Shown here one piece after another: positions 25,391 to 36,424 of a DNA stretch of 64,000 nucleotides. The notes beneath the pieces are model-generated. The model was given only the letters and a program-made list of their open reading frames with translations, ran no database searches and was not told the DNA's origin. The position numbers and the translations under genes are program-made. Origin of the DNA: Avena insularis (Eukaryota; Streptophyta; Magnoliopsida; Poales; Poaceae). The stretch is taken from positions 180,392,927 through 180,456,926 of the forward strand of contig CM042691.1 of the NCBI GenBank assembly GCA_023614405.1, in the 5' to 3' direction. Every line of letters begins with the position of its first letter. Positions within the stretch are counted from its first letter, which is position 1.

Positions 25391-26766
25391 CTAAATACAT
25401 TGATACAAACTCTAAAACCATCAAATTCATTGTTGGTTTTCCATCATCCTGCAATTTCAACCAAATCCAGAGCTTTTCCTCAGTTCGACAAGTAATTGCT
25501 GGTATATGTTGAAGACTACCTCAAGACTGCTAAATCTCTCTCAAAAGGAAAAGAAAATTTGTTGGTTGTCTACTCAACAAGAAATCTTTGAGATCCTCTC
25601 ACTTCATCTCATATGCTCACTATGATGTATGCCATGAAGATTTTTTAGATCTTTTTCTATTCCTATATTCAAGAACTTAGTGATTTTCTCTATTTATCTG
25701 TTGGACCTATCATCTATTTCAGTGATCTTCCTTCATATCTTTCCGGTGGTTTGGGAACTTTCGACACGACAACATCATCATCTTTATTTTCTTGGATCCA
25801 ACGAAGTATTTGCATCAAATCTTTGTTTTCTTACGGAGCTTCATGAGTTCTTATCAAGATATTTAGTCTAAATTTCTTAGAGTTGGGTTGCACAATTTTC
25901 CTATTCAGGTACGAAGTAATGCTTTGGGTGCACGATGGTGTAACTAATTTACCAATACTCTTATCATCCGCTTGTGTACATTGAATTGGTGGATTAATGC
26001 AATTTACTCATTCCATGAAAGTTAGAAGTGTCCTTTATCTATTGAGAATTTTACTTCCTTCTTTGTTTTTCTGGAGGGTTCTCTCAAAGAACATAATAAC
26101 TAATCTCTTGTTGGTGGTCTCGTCTATTTCAATATGGCGAAAAATCGTTAACGATACTGCTGGAAACAAATGAAAAATCTTCCCGTGACACTCTTGAGCT
26201 CAACATCGTCAAACATGATGGATGGAAGAGATATCTAACTTTTTTTTGGCAATCCTTTTCTCTTGGTAAAGGAAATTATGGCAGATGCCATCAATCACAA
26301 ATCTATTGTAATAACCTCATTGTTAAGGAAAGCAATAAGCATCTCTAAAATAAAATCCACATCTTCAACATTCAAACTTCTTTCTCAGTTTTCCACCATA
26401 AGCTAGTGTCATCTCTTTATCTTGAAGATAAATATACACACCTCAATGGAATGATTCTTTGACTCATACTGGCGCAAGAAGAATCTAATCTCACAATTCA
26501 GGAACCCAAATTTTTCCATTGATATCAAGGAACTCTATTGTTTGAATGCAATAGTGTTTCTCCCAACTTCATTTCTTAAAATCTAAGGGAAGAAACTATG
26601 TTATTTTCATAGTGGTTGTTAACTTCTACAAAGTTGTTCTTTTCTTCCAGCGAGAGAAAGAATAATCTACACATGTAGTTTCGATCTTTGATCCAATCGA
26701 TGTGTCTCATCCTTCATCTTGAAATAAGAAGCTTGCTTCTTTTGAATATCTTGAAGTTCTTGTTTC

Positions 26767-26849
26767 AAGGTGAAATGGTCGCACCATTATATTGAGAAAT
26801 CAACTTGGGAACATGAGTATCACCTTCATTCAGAGCACCCTCCTCTCGT
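26767..26849 (+). pseudogene. Integrase C-terminal chromodomain
   Basis: KVKWSHHYIEKSTWEHEYHL is read in one open frame. It matches the chromodomain core VxWxHH...ATWExExEL found at the end of chromoviral integrase. In the family this module steers insertion to chromatin marks. Sequence upstream is frameshifted. Confidence 0.8.
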
Positions 26850-26894
26850 TGTGTCTTCTTTTTCCTAGGAATCTAGGGGCGAGATTATTGTTTA

Positions 26895-26905
26895 GCGGGG
26901 GAGAG
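26895..26905 (+). promoter_or_regulatory. Polypurine tract of the chromovirus
   Basis: GCGGGGGAGAG lies directly before an LTR-like start (TATAGCTTCCC). Gypsy elements of grasses often have GGGGGAGA here. Confidence 0.65.
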
Positions 26906-27620
26906 TTATAGCTTCCCAATTGTCTAACAATTGTAATTCTACATGGTTTATTCTATATAATGACACTCCCTACATTTCATTAAGTGCATCATGATAATAT
27001 CATGTTCATGGTCATCATGCCACATTGCATAGATCATATTTTAAAATGTTGCATTGCATTGCATTTGTAGTTTGTATCTTTGCTTGTGTTCTTGCCATCA
27101 CCATTACTCCCTATCCCCTCTAGTAAGATCTGTTTTGTTTTTCTACAAAGTGGGATCTCTCCTTGATCCAATATTTGCAAAAGGCTTGCTCATGTTTGAA
27201 AAAACCCTAGCTCTCTCATTCTCTTAAATACCGAAAGGGCATGTCTACATGTGGGTACCCCTTCTATTGATCGTTTTTCCCTCTCTAAAAGTTTGCAATC
27301 ACTCTCCTTTCAAAAACTCTCAAAATATTCTCCAAATTATTTTATTTAGGGGTTGTTTAAAACCCAAATAAACAAAACTATGAAACTAATAAATTAGAAG
27401 TGTAATAAACGGGGGCGGAAGCTTACCTGTCCCAACTTGCAGCCCAGCAGAGCGACAGACCCAATCGTAGCCTCCCCCCCTTGATGCTAGCAGGGACAAT
27501 CTGTTTCTTTCCCTCTGGGCCATACCCCTTCCCGGTAGGACACGGTGCCGTCCCCTGTTCCTCCTCTCTGTTTTGCTTCCTCTCTCGGTAGTCTGATGGA
27601 GGAGCAGGTGGCTGTCTCCA

Positions 27621-27995
27621 TATTTTTTGCCAAATCTTCCCAAATATGGAAAGTTCAACCAAATTTGACCCTTCACCGAAACTAATTCGGAATCTAACCA
27701 CTGGGGTCGGCGCCATTTTAAATGGTGCCGAAGTTGTACAGGTCGGCGCCAAGATGAAGCAGCTGGAATGCAAACTAGGTAGGTAGGGCCGTTTTAAACG
27801 GAGCCAACGTCGGCGCCGTTTTAAACGGAGCCGACCTCCTTCAGTTTGGTTTTCTAATGTGTGTGCACTGACCTGTACAACTTCGGCGCCATTTTAAACG
27901 GCGCCGATCCCAGGGGTCAGATTCCGAATTAGTTTCGAGAGAAGGTCAGATTTGATTAAACTTTTTAGATTTGGGCAGATCTGGCAAAAAAAATA
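27621..27995. repeat. Large inverted repeat with GGCGCC palindromes
   Basis: The left arm 27621-27744 and right arm 27870-27995 are reverse complements with few mismatches, around a loop of 125 bp. Four copies of an inner palindrome GGCGCC-x-TTTTAAA-x-GG.GCC lie at about 27703, 27788, 27811 and 27884, two in the arms and two in the loop. There is no coding potential. It may be a foldback element or MITE inside the LTR, or an LTR-borne palindrome. I could not find a convincing target duplication. Confidence 0.85.
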
Positions 27996-30117
27996 CGATT
28001 GTCTCCCCCATCATCCTCGTCACCGCCCCGTGACTAGGCACAGTCTGGACACACGCACCCCGCATGACCATGCTCCTTCCTTGCCTCTTTTTACCTGCAG
28101 ATAAATGGGGAAACCTCCCCTCTACTTTCCCATCCATCACCTTCGTCCTTCATTTCTTCTCCTCCACCAAAGCCTCCTTGCCTGGGAAACAAGGCCAAAG
28201 CTGTTCCACCTTGTCATCACTGTCTCGGGTGCCGCTTTGTTGCATCAGATGATTAGGAGAAAGCCATGCATATGTGGTGCCCGCCGCTCGCCATTATGAT
28301 CTTCTTCCTATCGTTGCTGTCATCGAGCTCCTTCGGCCTCACCACCATGTTCTAAAGCAGTTCGGTGAGCCTCCTCCTCATTCCATCTCTCCCTGGCCTC
28401 GCCTTGCATCGGTGCTGCCTCGCCATCCTCGAGCCCTTCACTCGCGCACTATAGCCTCCACATGCTGCGTACATGAAATACACACAACAGCCTCGTAGTA
28501 TCGGATCCCTCTGTTCCCCATGTTTTTCCGGTCGATCCCGCTCACCCCTAGCCCGGCCATCACTCGAAACTGAAGAGGGCACATCCATATCCCTGTAGCA
28601 TGAAACAGTCTTCAGATCTGTTTAGAAACGAGATCGGGATCTTCTAACCAAGATAGATTCATCGCACTGTAAAGCGACACCGTCAGACCTGCCGTTTTGG
28701 AGACTCCCATATCCTCTGTTCATCATTGTTTTCCCATTGCTAAAGTCCTCCTCTGGCGAGACTCCAAACATGGAAATTGTAGGCCTTTGTTGCCTCTCAA
28801 TATTTTGCTTTTGCTGCATCACAAGTTTCCTAGTGTATTTGTCTCCATCGTAGCTGGAAGTCGACTAGATCCAACGCCGCTGTAGTTTTGTCTTCAGATT
28901 CATTGGTTTCAGCCACCAAAAGGTTTTCATCTAGGTCCCTGGAATTTTGTCATCCCCAATCCACAGTCCCCCATGTGCCACTTGTCACCTCCTTCTGAGC
29001 CAGCCTCGTCAACACCCAGTCATCGTGTTTTCCCGACCTGTCGGTGACCTGGTGTAGAACCAACCCGAGTGAGAAAATTCCCAGCAGAATTTTCTAAATT
29101 CAAAATTATTTCAGAATATGTATAATTATCAAATAATTTGTAACTTTTAAATGGTCTTGAATTTGATTATAAACTTTATATCAAATATGTTTTTTTAATG
29201 TCAATTCAAATCTTTAGTTAAACATTTGGAGAAATAATTCAAACTAATTTAACCTTTGACTTTGACACATCTTCTTAATTTTGCATTTAATATTGTTTTA
29301 AATCCACTTATTCAAATAAAACAAGTTATATATGTTTTCTAATTAGAAAATGTCAGGAATATGAATATGCTATTAAAAATAAATTTTGGGCATTTAAATT
29401 TTTCTAATTGATAAATACCATTAATATGCCAATTTCTTAATAAAATCATAACTCTAATCCCGAAACTCCGAATTTGACAAATGATATGTCTAAAATTATC
29501 AGTGCGACGAGCCCTTCCCAACCATGAGTTCCAAGATATCAATTGAATGTTAATAAAAGTCCCACCATGCATCATACAAATATTAAATGTCCATCAAGGT
29601 TTATGAGAGTAAAACATGCCCAAATAATTAATAAAAGTGCTTATTTATTGTTCTTACACCTCACCGTTGCCATGCTATGTTATACCATGCAATTTTGCAT
29701 CATTCCACATGGAATACTTTGTTTGGCTTGTCGCATATGATTTATATGATTGCGCACTATATTTATTATGGTTGTTATGTGTTTGGTTTTTATTTGAATA
29801 GACGCCGAGCAAGGGAACTATCAGGAGACTTAGTATTACTCGGATCCCACTTATTCTTCAATTGAGCATGCTTGCACTACATATAGTACATATTGCATCT
29901 ATCTTATTCTTGCATCATAAGTCGCGTTCTGAATTAAATTGCAATCCCAAGTACTGCATAGCCTTTACTTTTGAACCCCACCGAACCTTGTACCCTCAAT
30001 CTTATCATCCATTAATACATGAGTTGTTTGAGACATGCGAGTCATAGAATTGAATGTGTAGGGTTTGTGAGAGTCTTTGCATAATGAGGTACCTAAACAA
30101 CTGAACTGAGTAGTAAT

Positions 30118-30122
30118 GGGAT
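30118..30122. repeat. Target site duplication of C2, left
   Basis: gggat, repeated at 58914-58918. Confidence 0.9.
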
Positions 30123-31791
30123 TGAAGGGAATATGCCCGAGAGGCAAGAATAAAGTGGTTATTATCGTATTCCTTATTTATAATAAATATTTATTTTTGC
30201 ATGCTATAATTGTATTAATACGGAAACGTTAATACATGTGTGTTTAATGAAAAAAAGAAAGTTCCTAGTTATGCCTCTCTTATAAACTATCTCGTTGATT
30301 AACAAGATGATCAAAGGTTTCCTGATCATGGACATTGGATGTTGTTAATAATAAGGTCACAACATTGTTGGAATGATGTGATGAACATTCATCCGAAGTA
30401 TATCATTATGATCAAGGTCATTGTGTTTATATTGCTATAACATCATACAAAGTAATCTTAATCCTTAGACCATGAGATCATTTCAATCACTAATACCGAA
30501 AGAGTATCTTGATAACATCAAACGTCACACCATAACAGGGTGACTATAAAGATGGGTTTAGTGCTATGAAGGTGTTATCTTGAGGCTCATGGATCAAGAG
30601 TGTAATTTGTCCATCCTGATGACGGATAGATATACTCTGGGCCCTCTCAGTGATATCACATTAGTTAGCTTGCAAGAAAGTGATTTGATCACTAGAATGT
30701 TATGTCACGGGAATGAGAAAAGAGTACATGTCGGTAACGAGATCAAACTAGGTATGGAGATACCGATGATCGAATCTCGGACATTTAATATATAGCAAGA
30801 CAAAGGGATTGAGTTACATGCATATAAGGTTCACATGATCACAAAAGTCATCGTTGTATGTGTGGGAGTCAATACGGATCTCTAGGTCCCGTTGTTGATT
30901 ATTGATTAGAAAGGGGACTCGATCATGTCTACATTATTCGCGAATGGTAGGGTGACAAACTTAAGGGATACCAACACCATTTGGAGCAAATAATATGCGA
31001 GAGAAAGAATTATAAAGCGCAGGAATTATTTCACTAGACATCGGAACTGTTTCGGTTGAAATTGCTGAAACTAGTTCTGCATGTGAAATTGAATACTAGC
31101 AAGGGGTTTTATGTGAATGTTTGTTAATTCAAGTAATTAAAAAAATTCTGAATAAATAAAAAATGAGTTTTATTTAATGAGAGATTGCATTAAATTTGGT
31201 GGAAATTTAATGGGATTTGAGTGGGATTTTGAGTGGAGGAAATGGAGGGGCGTTTGTGTGAGTGGGAGCTCCACTCACGTGAATGGAGGAAGAGGTGGGG
31301 GCACCACCTTGGCCTCCGGCCATGGCTAGTGGGCTTCCCCCCTCCTCCTATAAAAGGAGCCCCGCCTCTCACTTCTCACTCACACCTCCTCGTGAAGGAT
31401 CTCTCTTCCCCCTTTAGAATTTCCCCATGGTCTCGGATCAGCGAGATACATGTTCCCAGTGGCTTTTTTAAAGGATTTGTTGCTTCCGCTGCTTCGCTGG
31501 AGTGAGGGCATGGAGGTTGTCAGGGTACCCAGACATGTCTGCGATGACGGATGCACCACTGATTTGCGGTGCTGGACCGGCTAGACCAGATGAACTTCAT
31601 CACGATCTTGAGATCGGCAAGCGTTCGACTACATCATCCACGAGTACAACCTCGTTAACGTTATTCGGTCTTCGAGGGTATTTATTCTATTGATGTATAT
31701 CCATACTTTGCTTGTATCTAGTAGATTGATCTTGGTACATAGTTGTTCCCATCGTAGGAAAAAAATTGTTTTCTATGCTGCGAACCCTACA
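30123..31791 (+). repeat. 5' LTR of C2
   Basis: 1,669 bp, TGAAGGG...CCCTACA. The start differs from the usual TGTTGGA of this lineage. The GC-rich promoter part is at about 31230-31420. Confidence 0.94.
31349..31357 (+). promoter_or_regulatory. TATA box, C2 5' LTR
   Basis: TATAAAAGG after CCTCCTCC. The same site is present in the 3' LTR at 58454-58462. Confidence 0.8.
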
Positions 31792-31792
31792 A

Positions 31793-31804
31793 TGGTATCA
31801 GAGC
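31793..31804 (+). promoter_or_regulatory. Primer-binding site of C2
   Basis: TGGTATCAGAGC, one base after the LTR. Complementary to initiator Met-tRNA. Confidence 0.9.
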
Positions 31805-34800
31805 CGGATCTATGCATAGATGCTTTGCACGGGTAGTACACATATGAGTATGTGGGTGATAATGATCATGTTATTGTTTCTTAGTTTTATTTTGGATATT
31901 GGTGGCATAGTGGGATGAAGTGGCCCGGACAAAATTTACATGTTCGCGCACATGAGACCTATTCCACGCTTGACATGCAACTAGTTTTTTATAAGTGGCT
32001 AGCGGGTGTATGTCTCTCCTACTATAGTCAATATCTAATTTACAACGAGTTGTTGATAATTTGGTTATCCTCGTTGTGGTTCCATGTTCGTAGGTAAGAA
32101 CGGTTCTATCTTGGAAAGCCCTAAGCCACGTAAAACTTGCAATGGATAAATTAGAAGCGTCTAGTTTAGATTGTTGCTGGGCTAGTGTCATGATATTGGT
32201 GATGTTGTAAGTAAAATTATAAGTAGACACTCTTACAAGACACATAACATGTAAGTTTCATAGACCTTGGCCTTACGCATAGAGCAATGATGACGATCAT
32301 ACCATGATGCACATGATGGAGATCAAGTGCAAGAACCATATCATTTCACTTTCAACATAAGATGTTTTGTTGCATCTTATATTGCTAGTTTGGCGTTTTA
32401 TTTGTATAATAAGATGATCCCTCATTTAGATATCAAGATAAAAATGTGTTCTTCCTTAAGTATGCACCGACAATGTTTCGCCGCTTCAAGATATCACGTG
32501 ATGATCGGGTGTACTTGAATCCACGAGCATATCTCAGGTGTAAGGCAGATTTACACATGTGAATACTAAGGTTCTTACTTGGCGAGCCTAGCATGTCCAT
32601 ACATGTCCTCAGAACACGGATTGAAAGGTTAAGAATGAGTCATATGCTGGATATGATGACCATGTAGATGCTCTCCTTTGAAGCTGCACTGATTCACGTG
32701 ATGATCGTACTTGGTGTAGTGGATTTGGTTCATGTAATCACCAAAAAGACACGAGGGATGTCATTTTTGAGTGGGAGTTCATTTCTAATTTGGATTAGTA
32801 GAACTCAATTTATCATAAATTAAATCAAAGTGAATTTGCATAATTTGTTGTAGTCATTGGCATTCGTTCACCACCTTATGCTTAGTTGTATTTGAGATAA
32901 TAGAACTATAGAATTCTGGATATTTACTTTATGAACTGGTATCGTATTGTGTTGAGTGTCAATCTAAAGTTTAAAGTCCTATTGCAAACTTTCATCAAAC
33001 TCTGTTTACTCTGTGAAGTTTAATAATTAGTATTAAATCGGGAGTGACAATTCTAGTGTTAGTATCTAAAGTATCATGTTTGCCTCCATGATTCTTGATT
33101 CAAAAATCGAGATTATTTAGGAGCTAAAATAATTGTTTCAGAAACCATCATGTGTGGTAGATATAACGATATCGGATGAGAATTTGCAAAGGTTGGATAT
33201 GCTAGACATCCTAATCATCCAAAAGGGTTTGGGAAAGTAACGTTATACTCACGATTCACCTTTAAAAGCTACATTAGCTTGATCATGAAAGTCGTCATGA
33301 TAAGGATGAATAGAAGATGTATGTAAAGTGTTTACTACACTAAAGATTACTAAAGAATGGATTTTGAAAGAACGCCATTCATTTGATGATGGTGATCTAC
33401 TTCAAAGTGCAAGTCCAAAGGTATTAGTATTTAAATATACACGCTTTGGACTATGTGTCATGTATATGGAACTACTTTTGATGTTGATAGATTCTTTTAA
33501 AAGGAAAAGGAAATGCTGAAAGAGAATCTATAAAATATATTTGGCAAAAAAGAAAAGATTGGAAATATCCATTTTAGGTATATAGATGATATACATGTTA
33601 TGGTTATATTCTTTTGCTTGTTAAACAATGTGGTTCTTGGGTATTGAATACCGGATTGGTTGGTATGAAATTTCATACAGAACGATGCAATTCATGAACC
33701 ACAATGGTCTAACTAACTAGCAAGAGAATATGTGATGATGTTCATCGAAAACAAACACACAAACCGTTGTTTGTATATCTCGTTGACGTCAAAGCTTGAA
33801 TTCAAGATTAGTTTTAATAATAGTTATTTAAATCAGGTATTATGAGAACAAAGGTTGTTCAAATAATTACCGTATTCCATATAATATGGATGATTTACAA
33901 ATCTAGTGGAGAAATCACATCCATAAAAAATAATGCTAAAATGTCGCAAGACAAATGATTGAAGGATTGAAAGGTTGTGGCCATGGAGGTCTAAGTTCCT
34001 ATTGAACCAAGTAGGTCAGATAAGCAATCAAATGCTAAGATTTGATAGTAAATCATTGTTGTTTGACAATGATGAACCTACTACATGCAAAGAAGCGATG
34101 ATGGGCCCTGACTCCGTCAAATAGCTTGAAGTCATAAAATCCGTGATAGTTCCATACACAAGAAATCAAGTTTTTTGAACTTGGAAGACCCTCCGGAAAG
34201 GTGTAAAAACCTATTGTCCATATTTGGATCTATAAAGAAATAGACATGGATGTTCCACATCTATGAAATAGTCGACATGTCGGTAAATTTTTTACGACAA
34301 TGTTCAAGGAGTTGACTATGACAAGATTTTATTTTTCATAGTGATATTTAGTCTGGACGGATTAATGTAGCAACCACTACATATAATTTTGGTATATGGT
34401 AGCTGAATAAACAAAACAAAGTTTTTATAATAGAATGGTTACCTAGGATGTGTACAAGGCACAGTCCAATGGGTTTTGTTAAATTCAAAGGATGCCAAAA
34501 GGGAATGCAAACTTCAATGGTTGAAGTAAGCATCGCGGAGTTGGAATCTTCACCGTGATGAAAGTGTTAAAGGAGTTTTCATCAGGAGACGATGAAGATT
34601 CTTGCATTTGCAAGAAATTAAGTTAGGAGCGCTAAGACATATTTTTAATATATTATGTGGAGGATATATTGTTGATTGGAAATGATGTATATTTTATTGA
34701 CAAAGGTTAAGAATTTCATTTCAGTGAAAGACTTAGGCAAAACCCGAATATTTAGCATGAATGACTACATGGCTAGACTGTGATGCTAATATGGTCGTGC

Positions 34801-35340
34801 CAAACGTACATATGATATATTGAAGGGGTTCAATATAAAAACGACGAGAAAAAGGATCTTGTCGCATGGAAAAGAATTGAATCAAGTTTCAAGTGTATCG
34901 ATAAGTGAAACAAGATTCAAGTTCTTTGACACTTGATGAGTACAATCACAACAATATTTTGATCAATCATACCTTGGTATGTACACATCCAGATATGTTC
35001 TATGCTCTAAGTGTTAGGAGCATATACCAGAATGAAACTTAAAGTGATCATTGGACAATAGTAAGGATATTCTTATAATCTTTTGGAAGAATTAAGAATA
35101 TATTCCATTCGTATAAGAGAAAAATAGTTCATTGAAAAATTATACTAGTTTTGTCACAAGATACAAATTATGTTTATCTCAATTTAAACTATGGGTGGCA
35201 CAATGAAATGGAAAGAAAGTTTCCATGATGGATTTGGATGAATTCCAAATTTAACACATTATGAAGGATACTACAACAAAAGGCTAAGTATATGATTGTG
35301 TCAAGTAGTTTGTTATCAAACTAAGGTGTGGTTCGCAATG
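31805..35340 (+). pseudogene. Decayed gag-pol of C2, first part
   Basis: The leader contains the family text GACATGCAACTAG...AAGTGGCTAGCGGG, as in C1. From 32690 to 34000 the sequence runs parallel to the C1 interior but without frames. RT pieces are at 34075-34170 (KEAMMGPDSVK, then a stop), CICKKLS near 34600, the active site YVED at 34654-34665 followed by ILLIGND, and a SMKDLG-like stretch near 34720. It is interrupted at caatg (35336-35340) by the Tat element. Gag, protease and integrase are not recognisable, and a deletion is implied by the short length. Confidence 0.7.
35336..35340. repeat. Target site duplication of the Tat element, left
   Basis: caatg, repeated at 55669-55673. Confidence 0.92.
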
Positions 35341-35867
35341 TGTTGGGGATATGCTATATGGCTATCCTCATAGCATGTCTCTTATTCGGATAACCCGGGT
35401 GGCCCACAATTGGTAGCATGGCCCATGGCCTGCTGGGCGGCCCAGTTAGATGGATCTAGAAGGGAGGCCCATGCCGGATAAAGGAAGGCTACGGTGGAGT
35501 CACCAGCGTACCCGGAGCCTTGGAGTACAAGACACGTTAGACTAGTAATAGACAGTGTAGGACTCTGTAACCTGTCCGGCTAGGACTTTTCCCTCTAACC
35601 CTAGGACCTGGCGACTATATAAGTCGGTCCTATGGGAGCCTTTAGGGCACAACTTCACATAACCTCGCATAGCGAACCTATCTCTGTAACTCGGCGTATT
35701 GCCATTATAGTGATTTATAGCAGGAGTAGGATTCCGCCACCGTTGTGGGATCTGAACCTGGGTAGGCTGTGTTACCTCGTACCTGTCAACCGTCAGCCTT
35801 CCCCCACATCTCTAAACACGCACTATGAGGACCCCTCCATGGCGTACTCGTCGGCAATACCACGACA
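35341..35867 (+). repeat. 5' LTR of the Tat element
   Basis: 527 bp, TG...CA. It contains 38 bp (near 35409-35446) absent from the 3' LTR, bounded by GGCCCA repeats. Confidence 0.95.
35616..35623 (+). promoter_or_regulatory. TATA box, Tat 5' LTR
   Basis: TATATAAG, repeated at 55417-55424 in the 3' LTR. Confidence 0.82.
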
Positions 35868-35883
35868 TTTGGCGCCCACCGTG
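35868..35883 (+). promoter_or_regulatory. Primer-binding site of the Tat element
   Basis: TTTGGCGCCCACCGTG directly follows the LTR, the form usual in grass Tat elements. The following CGGC differs from the common GGGC. Confidence 0.8.
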
Positions 35884-36424
35884 CGGCAAGAGGCGTTTCA
35901 GGCTCTTCAGCGGGCGAGGACCAAGATATTCACGGGAATCAGTGAAACCTTAGCCATCGGTCGCGTTCTCTTCTCCGGCAGCATTCTGATCATCCCTCCC
36001 GACGAGTTCTGGATCCCGGTGAAGACAAACCCTACGCAGTGTTCGATCGTTCCTATCAGAGATATCCACCTCTTCATCGGCGAAACCGACTCGGTTACTA
36101 GTTCCCTGGTAGTCGGAGGAGCATCAAGACCCACATGGACCGCCTACGGGTAGGATACGTTCGCGGAAGGATCGATGTCGGATCTCTCTTCGGAGTTTGC
36201 CGACAAAGATTGGGAAAATTCAAGGCCCACCCAAACCGCTCCTGTGCAGGACATAAAGGTGGAAGATCACTACAAGTCCGCCGGCTTCGTCCGTGCGTCT
36301 AGACAGCAGAGATCCATGTTCGTCGGCGTGGTTACCATCTTCGATCTGGCGCATTGCGTTCAGAGAGAGGGCGAAAACCCCCGCGATTACCTTGCTAGGT
36401 GGCTCCGTATACGGGTCGACCTGG

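Larger units (their letters stand above)
24121..26906 (+). pseudogene. Chromovirus (Gypsy) pol remnant
   Basis: Very decayed plus-strand coding text. Two landmarks fix it: an RT strip at 25201-25390 and a chromodomain at 26767-26849. They are followed by a decayed tail and a polypurine tract. Between them (25400-26760), where RNase H and integrase should lie, and before the RT, I see nothing readable, only AT-rich stop-filled sequence. The short frames at 24246-24454 and 25680-25871 have no recognisable domain. The chromodomain places it among chromoviruses, with the Tekay clade most likely from the LTR style. Confidence 0.65.
26907..30122 (+). repeat. 3' LTR of the chromovirus (interrupted; continues at 58914)
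   Basis: Starts TATAGCTTCCC after the polypurine tract. Contains an AT-rich start, a GC-rich core (about 27410-29060) with the inverted repeat at 27621-27995, a possible GGTGAGC donor at 28364-28370, an AT-rich stretch typical of Tekay-type LTRs (29090-29600), and a TAG acceptor before a short acidic frame at 29801-29833. C2 then splits it at a gggat site. The continuation at 58914-58965 is cut by another LTR, so its end is not seen. No partner LTR is in the window. Confidence 0.6.

Noticed and set aside
23786..26760. Plant gene with small exons
   Set aside because: The readable pieces (RT strip, chromodomain, polypurine tract, LTR start) are in the order of a chromovirus, and frames elsewhere are short and without domains.
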